Counted from the stretch's first letter, positions 22,250-34,525 are shown. The stretch: 64,000 bases of DNA from Pseudoscleropodium purum (GCA_963969395.1 OZ017795.1:20999063-21063062); one strand, 5' to 3'. The notes: generated by a model not told the origin, from the sequence alone. Translations and numbers: made by a program.

Positions 22250-25200
22250 TAGATAGTCTAATAGGAAGTGAATTTTGGTTCTATTTTGTATAAATCGGAG
22301 TGTAATTTGCAGTTTGTTGCAAGCAATTGGTTAATTGAGAGTGCTATTTGGTTGTTTTAGAGCATTGAATGGTGTCCAATTCGGAGTTGAATGGGTCAAT
22401 TAGTGTGGTTTGAAGTCCAAGTCGGAAGGTTGGTCATGGTTGGTTGATGGTCTGCTTGCCTATTAGGATGTTGTTTGCCGAGTCTGAGTTGGCAAGTCGG
22501 GAAGTATGAGGGGTCCAAGTAGGAATGTCAGTTGTTCCAATTGAAGCTGCCGAGTTGATTGGGCAGTTGAGCGTCATCTTCTCTGGTTCCTATTTGGGTC
22601 GTTTTTGGGGTCATTTCTTTTTACCTACTGTTTGAGAGAATCCAGTGCGAGTCCCAGTCGGTGCAGGTTGTATATCTTCGTTTTTCTTTATGTTTTCTGA
22701 TCGTGTTCTTGTGTTTGTGTGTGTGAATTCCAAGTTAGGAATTGTGTGTGCGTGGTTCAGGGTCGCGTCAGAGCGTTTGAGTCTGTGTCCAAATCGGAGT
22801 GTTGTGGGCAGTGAATGACGGTGCAGATGTGAAAGTGGAAAGATGTAGTGTTGAGGATTTACCAAATTGGGTGATGATTTGGTGCGTACGTTATGGGAAA
22901 TTTATGATAGTGTGTGCTTCAAGGAAGTGAGATACAGTGAATGCAAGAGATTCCAAGTTGGTGCAAAGATCTGGATTAGATTTGAACTTGGAATAGTAGT
23001 GTGCAAAAAAGATGAGATCAATTCGGGAGAATAGTGGTTGTAATGATTGATCTGGCAGATTAGTGCAAAATGTGAAGATTAGATTTGAACTTGATTGCAA
23101 TATAATGTTGAGATATTATGAGCCTAATCGGAGTCATTTGTCTGATTGTTAGCAATAGAGGATTAGAGATATATTTTTAATGACTATGAGATAGTTTTGT
23201 GAGCATGGACGATTATAATAACAATTTGTAATGGTGATTTTGTTCGCCAATTTGGCATGTTGAATATGATGGAATTGTTTTCCAAGTTGTCTCTTTGTTA
23301 TGAATGTCGTTGTAGTAAACTGGAGCAACCAAGTTGTGAATCTGATGAGTAAATTTTATGGTGTGTTGATATGCATATTATTGAACAATGGAGAGTGTAT
23401 GATCAAAACCAATTTGGAGCGTTGTATAGAATCTGACTGTAATCAATTGCCGAGTTGGTATGATCTGTGAGTAGGCCGAATACCGAATAGGGAGTAGGAG
23501 TCCAGACTGTCCTGCGACACTGTTGTGACAATCCTGTAATCAGAATCAGAAGCAGGCGGGCCCAATGGCTGGTGGAGATCCCAATTGGGAAGATAAAGAC
23601 CCAAGTTGCTGAAAGATAAAGATTGAAGGAATTCAAGCTTAATAAATAAGATAATTAAAGATACAATTTGGGAGCATTTCTTACCTTTGTGGCCTTTAAG
23701 AGTGGAGTGACAAATTGTGTAATTAGATATCATGTGAGGAAAACATAGTTATAGTTGGTTTAAGGAACTTTATTTTACACAAAATACCATGTTGCAATGA
23801 CTCATTAGGAATTAATTTCTATTCATTTAGAAACAATCCTATTTAAATAGTCTCCTCCGGAACGAACTATAATAGTTGGATAAATCCAAATTAGGTTCCA
23901 ACATTCTTCTACACTACCTTAGCTCAATTGTACAAAAGGCCGAAATTAGGTGACCTCCTTATTATGCTTGTTGCTTTGAGCATTTGCCAGCTTCATGCCT
24001 TGGGAGGATTTTGTGTTCTTTGTTGTTCTTCAACTTAATTATGAATTGAATTTGTTTCTTCTCTCAAAAAAATAAAATAGAAGTAGAAGTAATTTCCTAT
24101 TTTGCATGAATGTTGATCACATAATTGTAGTAGTGGTACAATGTAATGTATTTTGAATGTATAGTTGACAAACTCTGTCAAATGAATATTGGAAAACCTC
24201 AATATGAACTTTTTGGCAAGTACATGTGTCATTTTTTCATTTGATGAAACAAGATTTAAATTTTTTTAAACTCCGCACAAGTCTTTTTTTAATAAAGAAT
24301 TTCAATTATTTTATTAAAACAAAAAATGCCACAAGTGTGTAAATAAAAACCATAGTTGTCATAAACTCAACAATTTTGTTGAAGGCTTAATTTTTTGAAG
24401 CATAGTGGGGTCAAGATGGAAGTAGTATAATGGCTTAATATAAATTTCATTAGAACTTGAATTTCATTCCATAATAAATCTATGCCTCACTAACATAGGG
24501 AAGCCAATTAGTAGTATGATGTTGATCTTATACCACCTCTGAAGACACTGCCTCACTTGTCTATCCCCACACAAGGACTGTCTTCAAATTACACCAAGGC
24601 TACCAGCTACAAATAATGTAACCATTGCTTCTAACAATGTATTCTCTACTTCACAGTGGATTGTTGTACAAATTACAAATATAAAATACAAAGGAAAATT
24701 CAAAGAGCATCTCCCATCGAAACCCTGATATACCTCAATTATCATTGTACTTCAACCCTAAGCTATAAACAACCAAGAGTTAGGGCTTCAGGGAGTGTAC
24801 TTGCATCTCTTGTGCAATGAATTTGGCTTCGAGTTCCACGCAACAACTTCACAATTCATCTCAAACCTTGAATTTATCAATGCTCAACCCCAAAACAACA
24901 AGGCTTTGAATTGAATATGAGAATACAAAACAGATACTATAATTCTAGCAAGCAACATAGAGTTTCATGGAAAAGATAGTCACAACACTCAAAAGTATTT
25001 AGGGCACATTTGGTCAGTAAATGCTTACCAAATGTGCCTCTCCAAATTGTCAATGCAAGGCTCAACCAAATGTATGTTGCAACAACAATGATCTTCTTCA
25101 TCCAATCTTCTCCCCTTGCTTCCAATACTCTTGATGCATTTGTTTCATTACACAATTCAAACACCACACCAAAGCCATGACTTTGGATCCTCAAAGCAAC

Positions 25201-26345
25201 AATGGCATCATGAGCTCACTAAATGCTCTTTTGCAACTCATCGATGCAAGGCTCATTTGCAGAGACTCACCAAAAGACTTAAACACTCACCTTAGATGCA
25301 CATGAGAGGAGCCTTAAACCCTAAGCTTGACTTTGAGATCAACAATGACAAAGATCAACAATGGCAGTTTTATTTGGTAGCCAATAATTTTGGTCAATAA
25401 ACTATAAGCTATCTATGATCTATTTAGAATTAGGTTTTAAAATAACTACCATGTCTAGAAAGTAATGCCATTGGATACATTATTGGTTTTGGGTGCTCCT
25501 ACCTTACATGGACAATATAGAAACTTGTAAATTACACATTTGGAAGGACTACTATTACAGCAATTCAAAACATATACATCTACCACTCATATTGAATGTT
25601 GCAATGTAAAGAAGAAATGCTATGGAATTTGATATTTTGATAGGTACACTGCTTTTTAGAAAATATAGTCTTTGTTTTATTATGTCAAGTCTATGCATAT
25701 GCTTAAGTACAAAAATTCTAAATTGTGTGTCAAGCCTAATTAAAATTCACAATGTATTCTTACTATTATACTTTGTTTTGTCATAAGGTGTATTAGTTAT
25801 CAAATGTGATATTGAGGTGATCCACATGTGTATAATTCAACTTCTCTAAGCTAGCTACCTTAGTTTTTGATCCCTATGATTTAAAGCATTTCATTAGTAC
25901 TATATATGTAAACAATGTTTTATTTTCTAGTGATTTGTCGTTAAATTGCACCAAATTTTTTTGCTTGGCACCAAGCCTATAGAAAAAAATGGTACTTAAA
26001 GAGTAAAAAATTGCCAGAAAACTTCAAAAGAATAAAAAATCTTAGATGAAATTGCCTAATGTGGATGAAAATAGAATTATGGATATATAATATGCACTAA
26101 CGTCATATTTTCTATTCAATATGTGGATGAATGTTGAAATTTAGAGCACCCATATAACATTCAGTGTTGCCACTTTGTAATAAACAGAAAAAAAAACCTT
26201 GCATGTGAAGTCCTATACTCCTATTTAATTACATATATAGTTTGAAAAGCCCAACTAGGTGTCCAAATGGGTCTCCAGAATCATGTTCTTATACTAAAGT
26301 TAAGTGTCCTCAATTTCAACTAAAGTAGGGGCATCTACGTGCACT
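22250..26345. other. gene-free stretch, probable decayed retroelement at its left
   Basis: At 22260-23740 the base composition is T/G-rich and words of the CCAAGTTGG / CCGAGTTGG type recur many times, as in a degraded LTR or leader of a retroelement; no polymerase motif is visible. From 23740 to 26345 the sequence is AT-rich with no recognisable gene. Frames in this interval are short and without motifs. Confidence 0.35.
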
Positions 26346-26439
26346 AGGTGTCTAAAACACCACTAGAACAAATGTTTTCATTGTATAGTAGGGTCTCAAC
26401 TCCCAATCTAAATGGCATTTTCGAAATCACAATGAAGGA

Positions 26440-27345
26440 AATTTCAATGCTGCCAACTTTGACAGCCTTACAAGAGTTGAAAAATTAGTATTTTACCACA
26501 AAATGTTTACCACAACATTATCTTTATGTTGATAAGACGTGTACCAAATTTCAAGGCCAAAAGATTCACTAAAAAAAATTATTCAAAATCTACCAACATG
26601 GGTAACTGTAGAAAATTTTCACTGCTACCAACTTTGACAGCCTCCCAAGGATTGAAATTTCTTTTTGCCATAAAACTTATGAAACAAAAAATAATTTATG
26701 TTAATGACATATTTCCAAATTTCAAGGTCAAAAGATTAATACTAAAAAAAATATTCACAATCTACCAACATGTGTTGTTTTGAGAAACACGTGTGAAAAC
26801 AATTTCACTATTGCCAACTTTGACACCCTTCGAAGGGCTAAGAAATTGTCTATTTTCCATGAAATTTTTGACACAAGATATATTTTTATAAATAACAAGT
26901 GTGCCAAATTTCAACAACAAAAAAGTCTTACAAAAAATATATTCAAAATCTACTAACATGGGTAGCTTTGAGAAACCATTTCTCTACTACCAATTTTGAC
27001 ACCCTCCCAAGGGCTAAGATTTTTTTTATTTACCATGAAAGTCTTGGAATGAGATATCTTGTATGTTAATAACATGTGAGATAAATTATAAGTTCAAGAG
27101 ATCTATGTAAAAAAAGATATACACAATCTATCAATATGTGTAGTTGTGGAAAACAATGAGGCAAACTAGACATTTCTCTACTACCAACTTTGACACCCCC
27201 CAAGGGTTGAGAAATTGTCTATTTATCATGAAATTTTTGGCACAAGATATGCTTTATGTTAATACCAAATGTGCCAAAATTCAAGGTCAAAAATTTTATA
27301 CAAAAAAGATACTCACAATCTACCAAAAAGTGTAGTTGTGAGAAA
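26440..27345 (+). repeat. left subterminal array of the Tc1-like element (five units)
   Basis: The word CAACTTTGACA(G/C)CC recurs at about 26457, 26631, 26817, 26995 (variant) and 27186, giving periods of 174-191. Each unit goes on with CCATGAAATTTTTGGCAC-like, CCAAATTTCAAGGTCAAAAG-like and ACAATCTACCAACATG-like words. Short frames in this array are accidental. Confidence 0.75.
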
Positions 27346-28006
27346 CAATTTAAAGACATATTAAGAATATTGTAGTAGAATGGACACTCATACTTCCGCT
27401 CTGAAATCGTCCAAATGACACAATTCCTAAATATAAATGCTTCTCAACAAAATAAAAGATACCCAAATCTAGAATGATGTGTGCATTTGTCACATCTCAA
27501 CAAATGTACTTGTTTAAAATTTGAAGACCATACATGCATGAAGAAGATTTTCTTCTGAATATGAAATCAATGCTTGTTTTCAAAATTGAGAATTACAGAA
27601 GGTAAGATGTGTGATGATTTCAAAGGAAAGTGATGGGTGATTATTTTTCTAAGTAGAAGATTAAAGGTTTTGTGAACATGAGTACATGAAGGATGAGTTC
27701 ATTGAGTGGTTGAAGCTATATCATGTGTAATTAATTGAAGCTATATAATGGTTGAGTATGGTTGTGTGGTGAGTGAGGCTATGTAAGGGCTTGATTATGG
27801 TGATTGAATGAATGTGATGAGTAAATGAGGCTATGTGATGACTGAATCATGGTAACTGAGTGAGTGAATATGGTAATTGAGTGAATGAAGGCTGGATCAT
27901 AGATGTTGGGTGATCACTAATAAATGTTTGATGAAGATTTGAGTACTTAGGGCATGAGGTTAATTAGTAATTTTTTTGAATCCAATTACCATTTTAAAAG
28001 TTCTAG

Positions 28007-29006
28007 ATGATGGCTATTTTAGATGAAACTCGTGCTTGCATTGTAAGTTTGAATGAGGCAAGGAAGATAGGAGTTGACATTGCAACTATTGTTGAAGTCC
28101 CTATTAGAATAGTTTAGAGGTTGGTGAAGAGATTTCAAGAAGATGGAACCTTTAAAAGCAAACCTTGTAGTGGAAATCATACTAAGAAGCTTAGTGATAG
28201 AGATGTTTGTGCTATTATATGTGTCTCACAAGCTAATCATCACTTGATGTTGTCAGAGATTACTAATATGTGTCCTACTCAAGTGTCTAGAAAAACTATT
28301 TGAAGGGTCTTACATGGAAGTGGCATTTATAGTCGAATTATAGTCAAAAAAACTTTTTCGACACCTTGTCACATGTCTCAGCAATTTGCTATTGCTAAAA
28401 CATATTGTGGATAGAGTGTAGAACGAGTTGTTTAGATAGATGAGTCTACTTTTGAAGTTGGAAAAAATTCTAGACAAATTCATGTTTGGAGAATTGCATA
28501 TAAGTGCTATGCATCAAATTGTATAGTTCCAACTTTTAAATGGGAGAACTTCTTTGATGATTTTGGATGCATTTGTTGGAGAGCAAAAATCACAACTTGA
28601 TTTTATGCTTAAAGATTGGTGCTCTACTAAGGATTTTGTTGAAGTGGTCTACAATGGTGAATTACTTCATTTTATAGGTAGAGTGCCACAAGGATTGCTT
28701 ATGAAAGATGGCATATCTATCCATCATAGCAAACTATGTGAAGAATGGAAACAAACACACCTTTTCGAGAAGCTTGATTGGCTTGCAAACTCTCTCAATC
28801 TCAATCCAATTGAGAACCTTTGGAAGATTTTGAAAAATGTAGTGCAACATGGCCCAATATGCCCTAAAAACTTAGATGACTTTAAGATAGTTATTAAAAG
28901 AGAATTAAGGTTTATTAGTGGTACAAAGCTCTTCCAATTATGTCATTCTATACCTTTTAAGTTACAAGTGTTGATTGAAGTAAATGGAAGATATATACAT
29001 TGGTAG
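28007..29006 (+). pseudogene. Tc1-like transposase, broken by stops and a frameshift
   Basis: From the ATG at 28007 the frame reads a helix-turn-helix type N-terminus (ETRACIVSLNEARKIGVDIA, then RLVKRFQEDGTFKSKP). The first catalytic Asp follows in IDESTFEVGKN (28435-28470). A shift of one base is needed near 28530-28550. The second part has MKDGISIHHSKL (second Asp) and LDWLANSLNLNPIENLWKIL. Counting from the second Asp to the Glu of NPIE gives 34 intervening residues, the Tc1-type DD34E spacing. In-frame stops occur near 28115, 28302, 28411 and 28433. The usual S-P-D-L-N-P-I-E has become S-L-N-L-N-P-I-E. About 330 residues are traceable, close to the family's normal length. Confidence 0.8.
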
Positions 29007-29530
29007 ATTTTGAATATCTTTTTGTAAGACTTTTTTGTCCTTGAAATTTGACACAATTGTTATCAACATAATTTATATCTTGTGCAAAAAATTTCATGGT
29101 AAATAGACAATTTTTTAGCCCTTGGAAGAGTGGCAAAGTTGGCAAAAGTGAAATGGTTTCTACAAGTGTTTCTTAAAACAACATATATTGGTAGATTGTG
29201 AATATATCTTTTTTTATATTAATCTTTTGGCCTTGAAATTTGGAATATATGTAATTAATATAGATAAATTGTTATCTCAAAAATTTCATGGCAAAAAAAT
29301 TTTCAATCCTTAGGAGGCTATCAAAGTTGGCAATAGTGAGAGTTGGAAGTAATGAAATTTTTTTCATAGCTATCCATGTTGATAGATTTTGAATAACTTT
29401 TTTTAGTGAATTTTTTGGCCTTGAAATTTGGTACACATATTATTGACATAAGAATGATGGTGTGGTAAAATACCAATTTTTCAGCTCATGGAAGACTATC
29501 AAATTTAGCAACTAAAATTTCTTTCATTGC
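29007..29530 (-). repeat. right subterminal array of the Tc1-like element (three inverted units)
   Basis: Three units on the minus strand match the left array, with anchor words near 29125, 29310 and 29500. The first begins directly after the transposase stop. Confidence 0.7.
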
Positions 29531-29619
29531 AATTTTGAAAACGCCATTTTGATTGGGACCCCACCATACATCTTTTAGATGCATTATATACATATTGGTG
29601 AAGAAATGATTTTAAAACA

Positions 29620-29830
29620 TCACTATAAAAAACCTATGTTTTAAGTGATGAGTCTTGATTTTTTTGACGAATCTAGTGGATGTCCAATGCAACAAATCCA
29701 TGTTTTTTGTTAACAAACACGTTCAACATAACATCAATGTCGACATCAAAACATGGATTTGTTGCATTGAATGTCCACTAAAATCCATCAAAAAAAATCA
29801 AGGCTTGTCAAGTTTCTTACGCAAGTTTCT
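29620..29830. mobile_element. hairpin MITE fragment
   Basis: An inverted repeat with arms of more than 60 bases. GTGGATGTCCAATGCAACAA (from about 29679) is complemented by TTGTTGCATTGAATGTCCAC (to about 29780), and outer words CTTGATTTTTTTGA / TCAAAAAAAATCAAG continue the pairing. The left side begins CACTATAAAAAACC, which suggests a CACTA-type end, but the matching right end is not visible. Confidence 0.55.
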
Positions 29831-30629
29831 TATGGTACATCTATCAAAAAACTTTGATCCCTCATAACTTTTGTTTATGGTGTCTAAATGATTCATTCTT
29901 TGAGACATTGAAATTTCCTTTGATTTGCCAATTAGAATATAAAAAGATTTGACCAATCTAATAATAAAAAGTTTGAACAATAAAAAAAGCATCTCTTTGA
30001 AGTACCCCTATCTTACTGATACCTATGTTGTGATAAACTAATATATGAAGTCTTTAGTAAGGGGTTTTGAGGGGTCAAAATATCGCTCACCATCACATGT
30101 TTTAGCCTACTAGATTTCATTGCTCCATATTTGCACCAATGCTATGGAAATTGGTGGCAATTGCTATTCTCCTTCCCAAAAGTTGGTCTTGAACCTCATA
30201 TGTTGAGATGGTATTTGCCCATAAGGTTATGCAACTATACTAAATGGCAACAATATTACTAATGTCACCAATACTAATCATCAACATGATCACTACTATA
30301 ATTTTCAACTAATTTCTTAAACAACCACACTAAATTAGAACTGAGTTCATAATTTACCTTGTACTAAATCAATATCCAAAATGAATACTAATTGTCAACT
30401 AAATGAAAATTAGAATGAATTATCAACTAGGGTAAAAATAACAATACAAGTATCAAAATACTAAATATCATATTTTTGTAGTATACTTCCATAGCTAAAA
30501 TGCTTGGAGATATCTACATAACCCTTTAATCATATAATAAAAAGTTAGCACCTTTCTATTGGTGCATTGTACATCCTACAATGAATTTTTTCTAGTGACA
30601 ATAAAACCTTGAGTTTCTAGTAGTACAAT
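29831..30629. other. AT-rich gene-free stretch
   Basis: I see no gene and no complete element. Confidence 0.4.
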
Positions 30630-30953
30630 AAGGTAGGTTGCTCTAAAAGCATTAAAGCAACCCTCCTCTAAAAACAACCTCAAATATAGAGGGACATTTT
30701 TTTAGCTTTCTTCACTATACCAATAGTACACATTTCATAAAGAGGTCACTTTTAGTGACCTCTATATTTCCAACTTCAAAAATTCGTAATTAATACAACA
30801 AAGGTAAAAAAAAAATATGAAACGACTTGGGTTCAATGCGAATTCCATTTTTTTTCCTAAGAAAATTTACTGAAAATTGTTTTAAAGAATTTATCTTCCC
30901 TCCAAAATGCAATCCAAAATCTTAAAAAGGTTGCTTTAAGAACAAAATACCTT
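30630..30953. mobile_element. MITE, family A, copy 3
   Basis: Begins AAGGTAGGTTGCTCTAAAAG and ends GGTTGCTTTAAGAACAAAATACCTT-like sequence, an inverted complement apart from small insertions. The interior contains AAAATATGAAACGACTTGGG, as in copies 1 and 2. It abuts the gene-fragment cluster to its right. Confidence 0.65.
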
Positions 30954-30959
30954 GTATGT

Positions 30960-31270
30960 GAAGCAATTGATGGTCTCAACAATGGTCGAGTAAAGCCACA
31001 TGTATGGACAATGTAGATTTGAAATTGAACTGGCTAGTTATGGTTATGGGACCTGCAGAAGATGCTTGCGCTCCCAACATTGGGAACTTCGGCGTTCTCC
31101 TCGAGGTCGTAAGGAGAACATTTTGCCAACTTCAAAAGCTTCTACGAAGTCTGGTGAATACTGAGTCTGATCTGCGACACCCGCTCGATAAACTACAATT
31201 GCAATGAACTATTCCCCGTCGACTGTGGCAGCAAACTACTGGATCATCAAACATTGAGGTTCGCTTCGCC
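30960..31270. pseudogene. GC-rich segment, possible unidentified gene fragment
   Basis: About 300 bases are clearly GC-richer than their surroundings and lie next to the ALKBH8-like exons. On the minus strand a plausible acceptor (CAATTGTAG) ends at about 31199, followed by residues such as ERVSQIRLSIHQTS before a stop. This could be a relic of the C-terminal exon of the same gene, but the match is too weak to claim. A plus-strand frame also exists (31004-31207). Identity unknown. Confidence 0.25.
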
Positions 31271-31468
31271 ACTACATCACAAACAAAATCATTCACATGT
31301 CAAGAATTTCAAAATTCTGCAAAGACACTACCATATCAACAAAGAAAATTCGCCCAAAGATAACTTGAAATTGCACGACACTTATCGTTGTCTAATTGAA
31401 GAATCTTTGAGAATTTAAATTGTGCATAAAATAATGCATAAAATAATGCGTCAAACAAACTTACTCAC

Positions 31469-32440
31469 AGTAAGTTGATCAAAAGGAAGAGTCGACTACT
31501 CGGTAGTTGCAATCTTGGGAACCAAAGAAATCTTGTTGAGAACTGGCTCAAAAACTCAAGGTAGTTCTCCAAGTTTCTGAGTCATATCCACGTTCCTAGT
31601 CTGCAGAGAAACGCTTGAAAATGTAAGAGACCCCGACTATCCTAGGGTGATTGCAAACACAGACGGAGGACAATAATAGAGTGTTAACAACTCATACCCA
31701 TAGTGCTGCACCTGCTTCTTCGCGAGGGTTTTCCAGGGCCTCTCATCCACCTCACGCAAGAGTTCCTACGAAGAGAATTTGAAAAAAGGTCTGGCTATGA
31801 CATTAATAATGTCATTTCTACCACAATAACTTCAAAAAACAAGTGTTGATGGCTTCAAAGGGAAAGTGTTCACATGATGACTTGCTCGTTTGAAGAAGAG
31901 ATGAAGTCGGTGTATAACGTCAGTCTTGTTACACCCACATCCGCACTAGATATAGAAACTGCAAAATGTTCACCTCCCTAAAACACGAACCAAAGTCAAT
32001 CAGAAGAAATGTCACATTTCTTATGAATGACCTAAGATTTGTTGAACGAATTACCAGCCCCTCAGAGAATAAGCCTCCCCTCACAACTAGATGAAGTGGC
32101 TAGTGAAGTGAGGCACTTATAGAGGGTTGAGTTTGAGGCACAGCATGTTGAATAACGTCACTTGACATTCAAGAGCATCACATGGTTTCAAATTCCACAT
32201 ACCATGGGCAGCCACTGCATTCTCAACAGTGTCATAGGAAACGTACACCCGAGATCCGCTAATACCAGCTAGTTGGACATTCACAACTGGACCAAAGGTT
32301 TCAAAGGCCTTCTTAATATCACTCAAGGATATTCCAATAGCTGGCCCGCAGTTCGCCACACACAAATGCGACGTCGGTATTGCATGAGATGGCTTACCGA
32401 ATATGATTGGTGGAGTCTCGTCCATATTACAGGTTTCCAT
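31469..32440 (-). pseudogene. ALKBH8: ALKBH8/TRM9-type RRM plus AlkB dioxygenase gene, broken
   Basis: In plants this family has an RNA-recognition motif followed by an AlkB 2-oxoglutarate/Fe(II) dioxygenase that modifies wobble uridines of tRNA. Exon with RRM: 32440 to about 32117, beginning METCNMDE, with LCVANCGPAIGISLSDIKKA, then ETFGPVVNVQLAG and SRVYVSY. Next recognisable exon: 31765-31698, ELLREVDERPWKTLAKKQ then VQHYG, with good splice sites. Next: 31600-31469, TRNVDMTQKLGELP, stop, VFEPVLNKISL, a second stop, STLPFDQLT. The TGA and TAG are in the frame fixed by homology, and the Y-E-F-x-Y-G link between the last two exons is missing. The Fe-binding H-x-D exon was not found. I conclude this is a pseudogene. 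Confidence 0.7.
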
Positions 32441-32924
32441 TCAGGGTTTCCGCAATTTGTAAGGACTCATAAGATGAAGTATTCAACAATAATCAGTCGA
32501 AATAGTTCACACTGTCTTGTCAAGAAATGTGTATAGAAGTGCTACGTCAAAAAACTCAAATCAAAAGAAATGGAGGCGTAGAATTCCAAGCCCAGCAGAG
32601 GGGCAATGCGTGGAGCACTCATGAAGAATGTTGAAAGTGCACTCCCAAAGTGCGTGAGTAAGTAACTCTGATGGCTCATCATCATCGTCTTCCAGTGCAA
32701 ACTTTTTCTTTCTTTGTATTTGAAAGTGTGACAACGACAAATGCCTTTCATAAATATGTTGCCTTGATCAAAGGCGAGAGTCAATTCTAGCACGTAGTCA
32801 GAGTGATATCAATATATAAGATAAGGATATGTCCAATAATGCAACAAAGGCCAACAAAATGAATATAGGACAGGAAGCGTTAACTCCAGTAATAAACGAA
32901 AATGTGACCAAAGGAAGGTTAGAT

Positions 32925-33090
32925 AGACATAATGTCGTACCATTCGCTGCTTTTGAAATCGAAGACTTGCCTTGTCCTCATCCCCCAAGCTCTCGTCTCG
33001 CTCTCCTAACCGACGATCTACAAAACATTCTTCTTTCCTTGCTGCTTGAATTCTTGTAGCAGTGATTTCTTCCTTTGGAAAGAAGATTAA
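32925..33090 (-). pseudogene. NOP14: NOP14 exon fragment with frameshift
   Basis: NOP14 is a nucleolar protein of the small-subunit processome. On the minus strand this segment reads QRKKSLLQEFKQQGKKN, then after a one-base shift FVDRRLGERDESLGDEDKAS and LRFQKQRM. The conserved N-terminal region of NOP14 has the pattern K-R-x-K-x-L-L-x-E-(Y/F)-x-Q-x-x-K-x-N-x-F-V-D-(K/R)-R-(F/I/L)-G-E, so the match is convincing. One T appears to be lost at AATGTTTTGTAG, which places a stop after N-V-L. No other part of this large gene is present nearby. It lies on the same strand as the ALKBH8-like pieces, 500 bases upstream of them. Confidence 0.65.
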
Positions 33091-34525
33091 ACATAGATTT
33101 CAGGAATTGGGATTTAGGATCATAACAAAACACTCATATAATGAGCTCCATGAAGGTAGACCGTCATTAAATTGCCAACAAGATTGTAACGAACTGAAGC
33201 CAATTTGACAATACGATCCAGTCTCAAATGCTTATTTCAACATCCCTTACAAAGCTAACAACATGAACTCAACACAAAACCCCTAAAACCCAAACCCAAA
33301 CTCGAAGTGTTCAACAATAAAAGGGGATGTAGTCACAAAAGCTAGCCAACCTAAAGAAAGAGGCTAGAACAAACTATGTAATCATACTCGTTAGCATGAC
33401 TCAACTAAAGCAACAACAATGCCACTAGGCACGCCACTCCCAACAGGACAACCCTACTAAGGGTAGCCATCATCTCCAACCCTAGCTCTCAAATCGCCTC
33501 CCAATTTCTCTCGCCGGTGCTTCAATCTGAAATAAATTCCTCAGCTCCAATAAAAGCAATACCAACAATGCAACATTCCAAGCGAAACCAAAATACAGAT
33601 TCTAAACCAATCCCAGCAGATGTGTGATCTGAAACCCCAGATCGGAACGCAAAAAGGAATATTTCTTCCAGATGATCAAGGGATTCTTTGAGTTAAGTTA
33701 CCTGATTCTTTAGTGACGCACCAACATTGTAAAGAAGTGAAGGTTGTGATTGTTGTGAGGTAGAAGTGGAAGTAATGAAACATCTGTTGCCGTAGGTTGA
33801 TCAATTGTCGAGGCAGTATGTGAAATACAGAAGAAGCTGACTGCAAACGCCGCCACCTCAATAACAATCATTCCAAGTCTCCCCCAATCAAGAAATAATC
33901 TCTTAACTTACACCTTCAACTGAAGAGAAGAAGGTATATGATGCATTCTATTTTGTACTTTTTTTTAATCTCATGTCACACAAGTAGCAATCAATAATCT
34001 TTTCACGAAAGGGTGAGGAATGAAATGCATGGACGCTTCTCCATCTGAGAAGGAACGTCGTGACACTGATGAAAACACTGGGTCTAAGTTACGAGGGTAG
34101 TGGGGTGAAATTTCAGATGGACAGTCAAATGCTGCAGTTCTAGAACCGTAAGCTTGCCCAACAACTTGTTAGCCCACTCATATTAGGGTACATTCCTACC
34201 TGATGTTTGGTAACAGTGATTTTTAGAACATAATACCTAAGTGCAAAAATACCATTTAACAACTTTCATAGAGGTTGCCTTTTGTCTATAGAGTTGTCAT
34301 CCACATAATTCTGAAAAATCATGGATAATTAAAGAATTTGTCAATGCCTAAGTCATTTTATCATCAATTATAATAAAAAAATTCAATTGCAAAGTGAAAG
34401 AATTGTTTTGTTGACTGTTGAAGGATTGGGGGATGGAGGTATCATTTTTATATTGAAATCAATTGTCTATTATGAATCTTCTAAGGCGATGGGATAATTT
34501 AAGAAGAGAACTTGACCACTCATTG
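33091..34525. other. mixed stretch, GC-richer to 34.2 kb, no identified gene
   Basis: From 33091 to about 34200 the sequence is GC-richer than the surrounding repeats and could hold more fragments or leader sequence belonging to the NOP14/ALKBH8 pieces. A minus-strand segment at 33870-33700 is open and ends at a good donor (AATCAG then GTAACT), but its translation is not recognisable. From 34200 onward it is AT-rich. Confidence 0.3.

Larger units (their letters stand above)
26347..29584 (+). mobile_element. Tc1-like (DD34E) DNA transposon, defective, with long repeated inverted ends
   Basis: The ends begin GGTGTCTAAAACACC on the left and, on the opposite strand, (A)TGCATCTAAAAGATG on the right. 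Each is next to TA (26345-26346 and 29585-29586), the target duplicated by this superfamily. Inside the ends, GGGTC(T/C)C...AATC(T/A)AAATGGC(A/G)TTTTC is shared in inverted orientation. The left flank holds five direct subrepeats of about 175-190 bases and the right flank three, inverted. The single transposase frame between them is broken, so the copy is not autonomous. Confidence 0.75.

Noticed and set aside
26526..26959. Short frames on both strands left of the transposase
   Set aside because: They lie in the subterminal repeats of the Tc1-like element and share no protein conservation.
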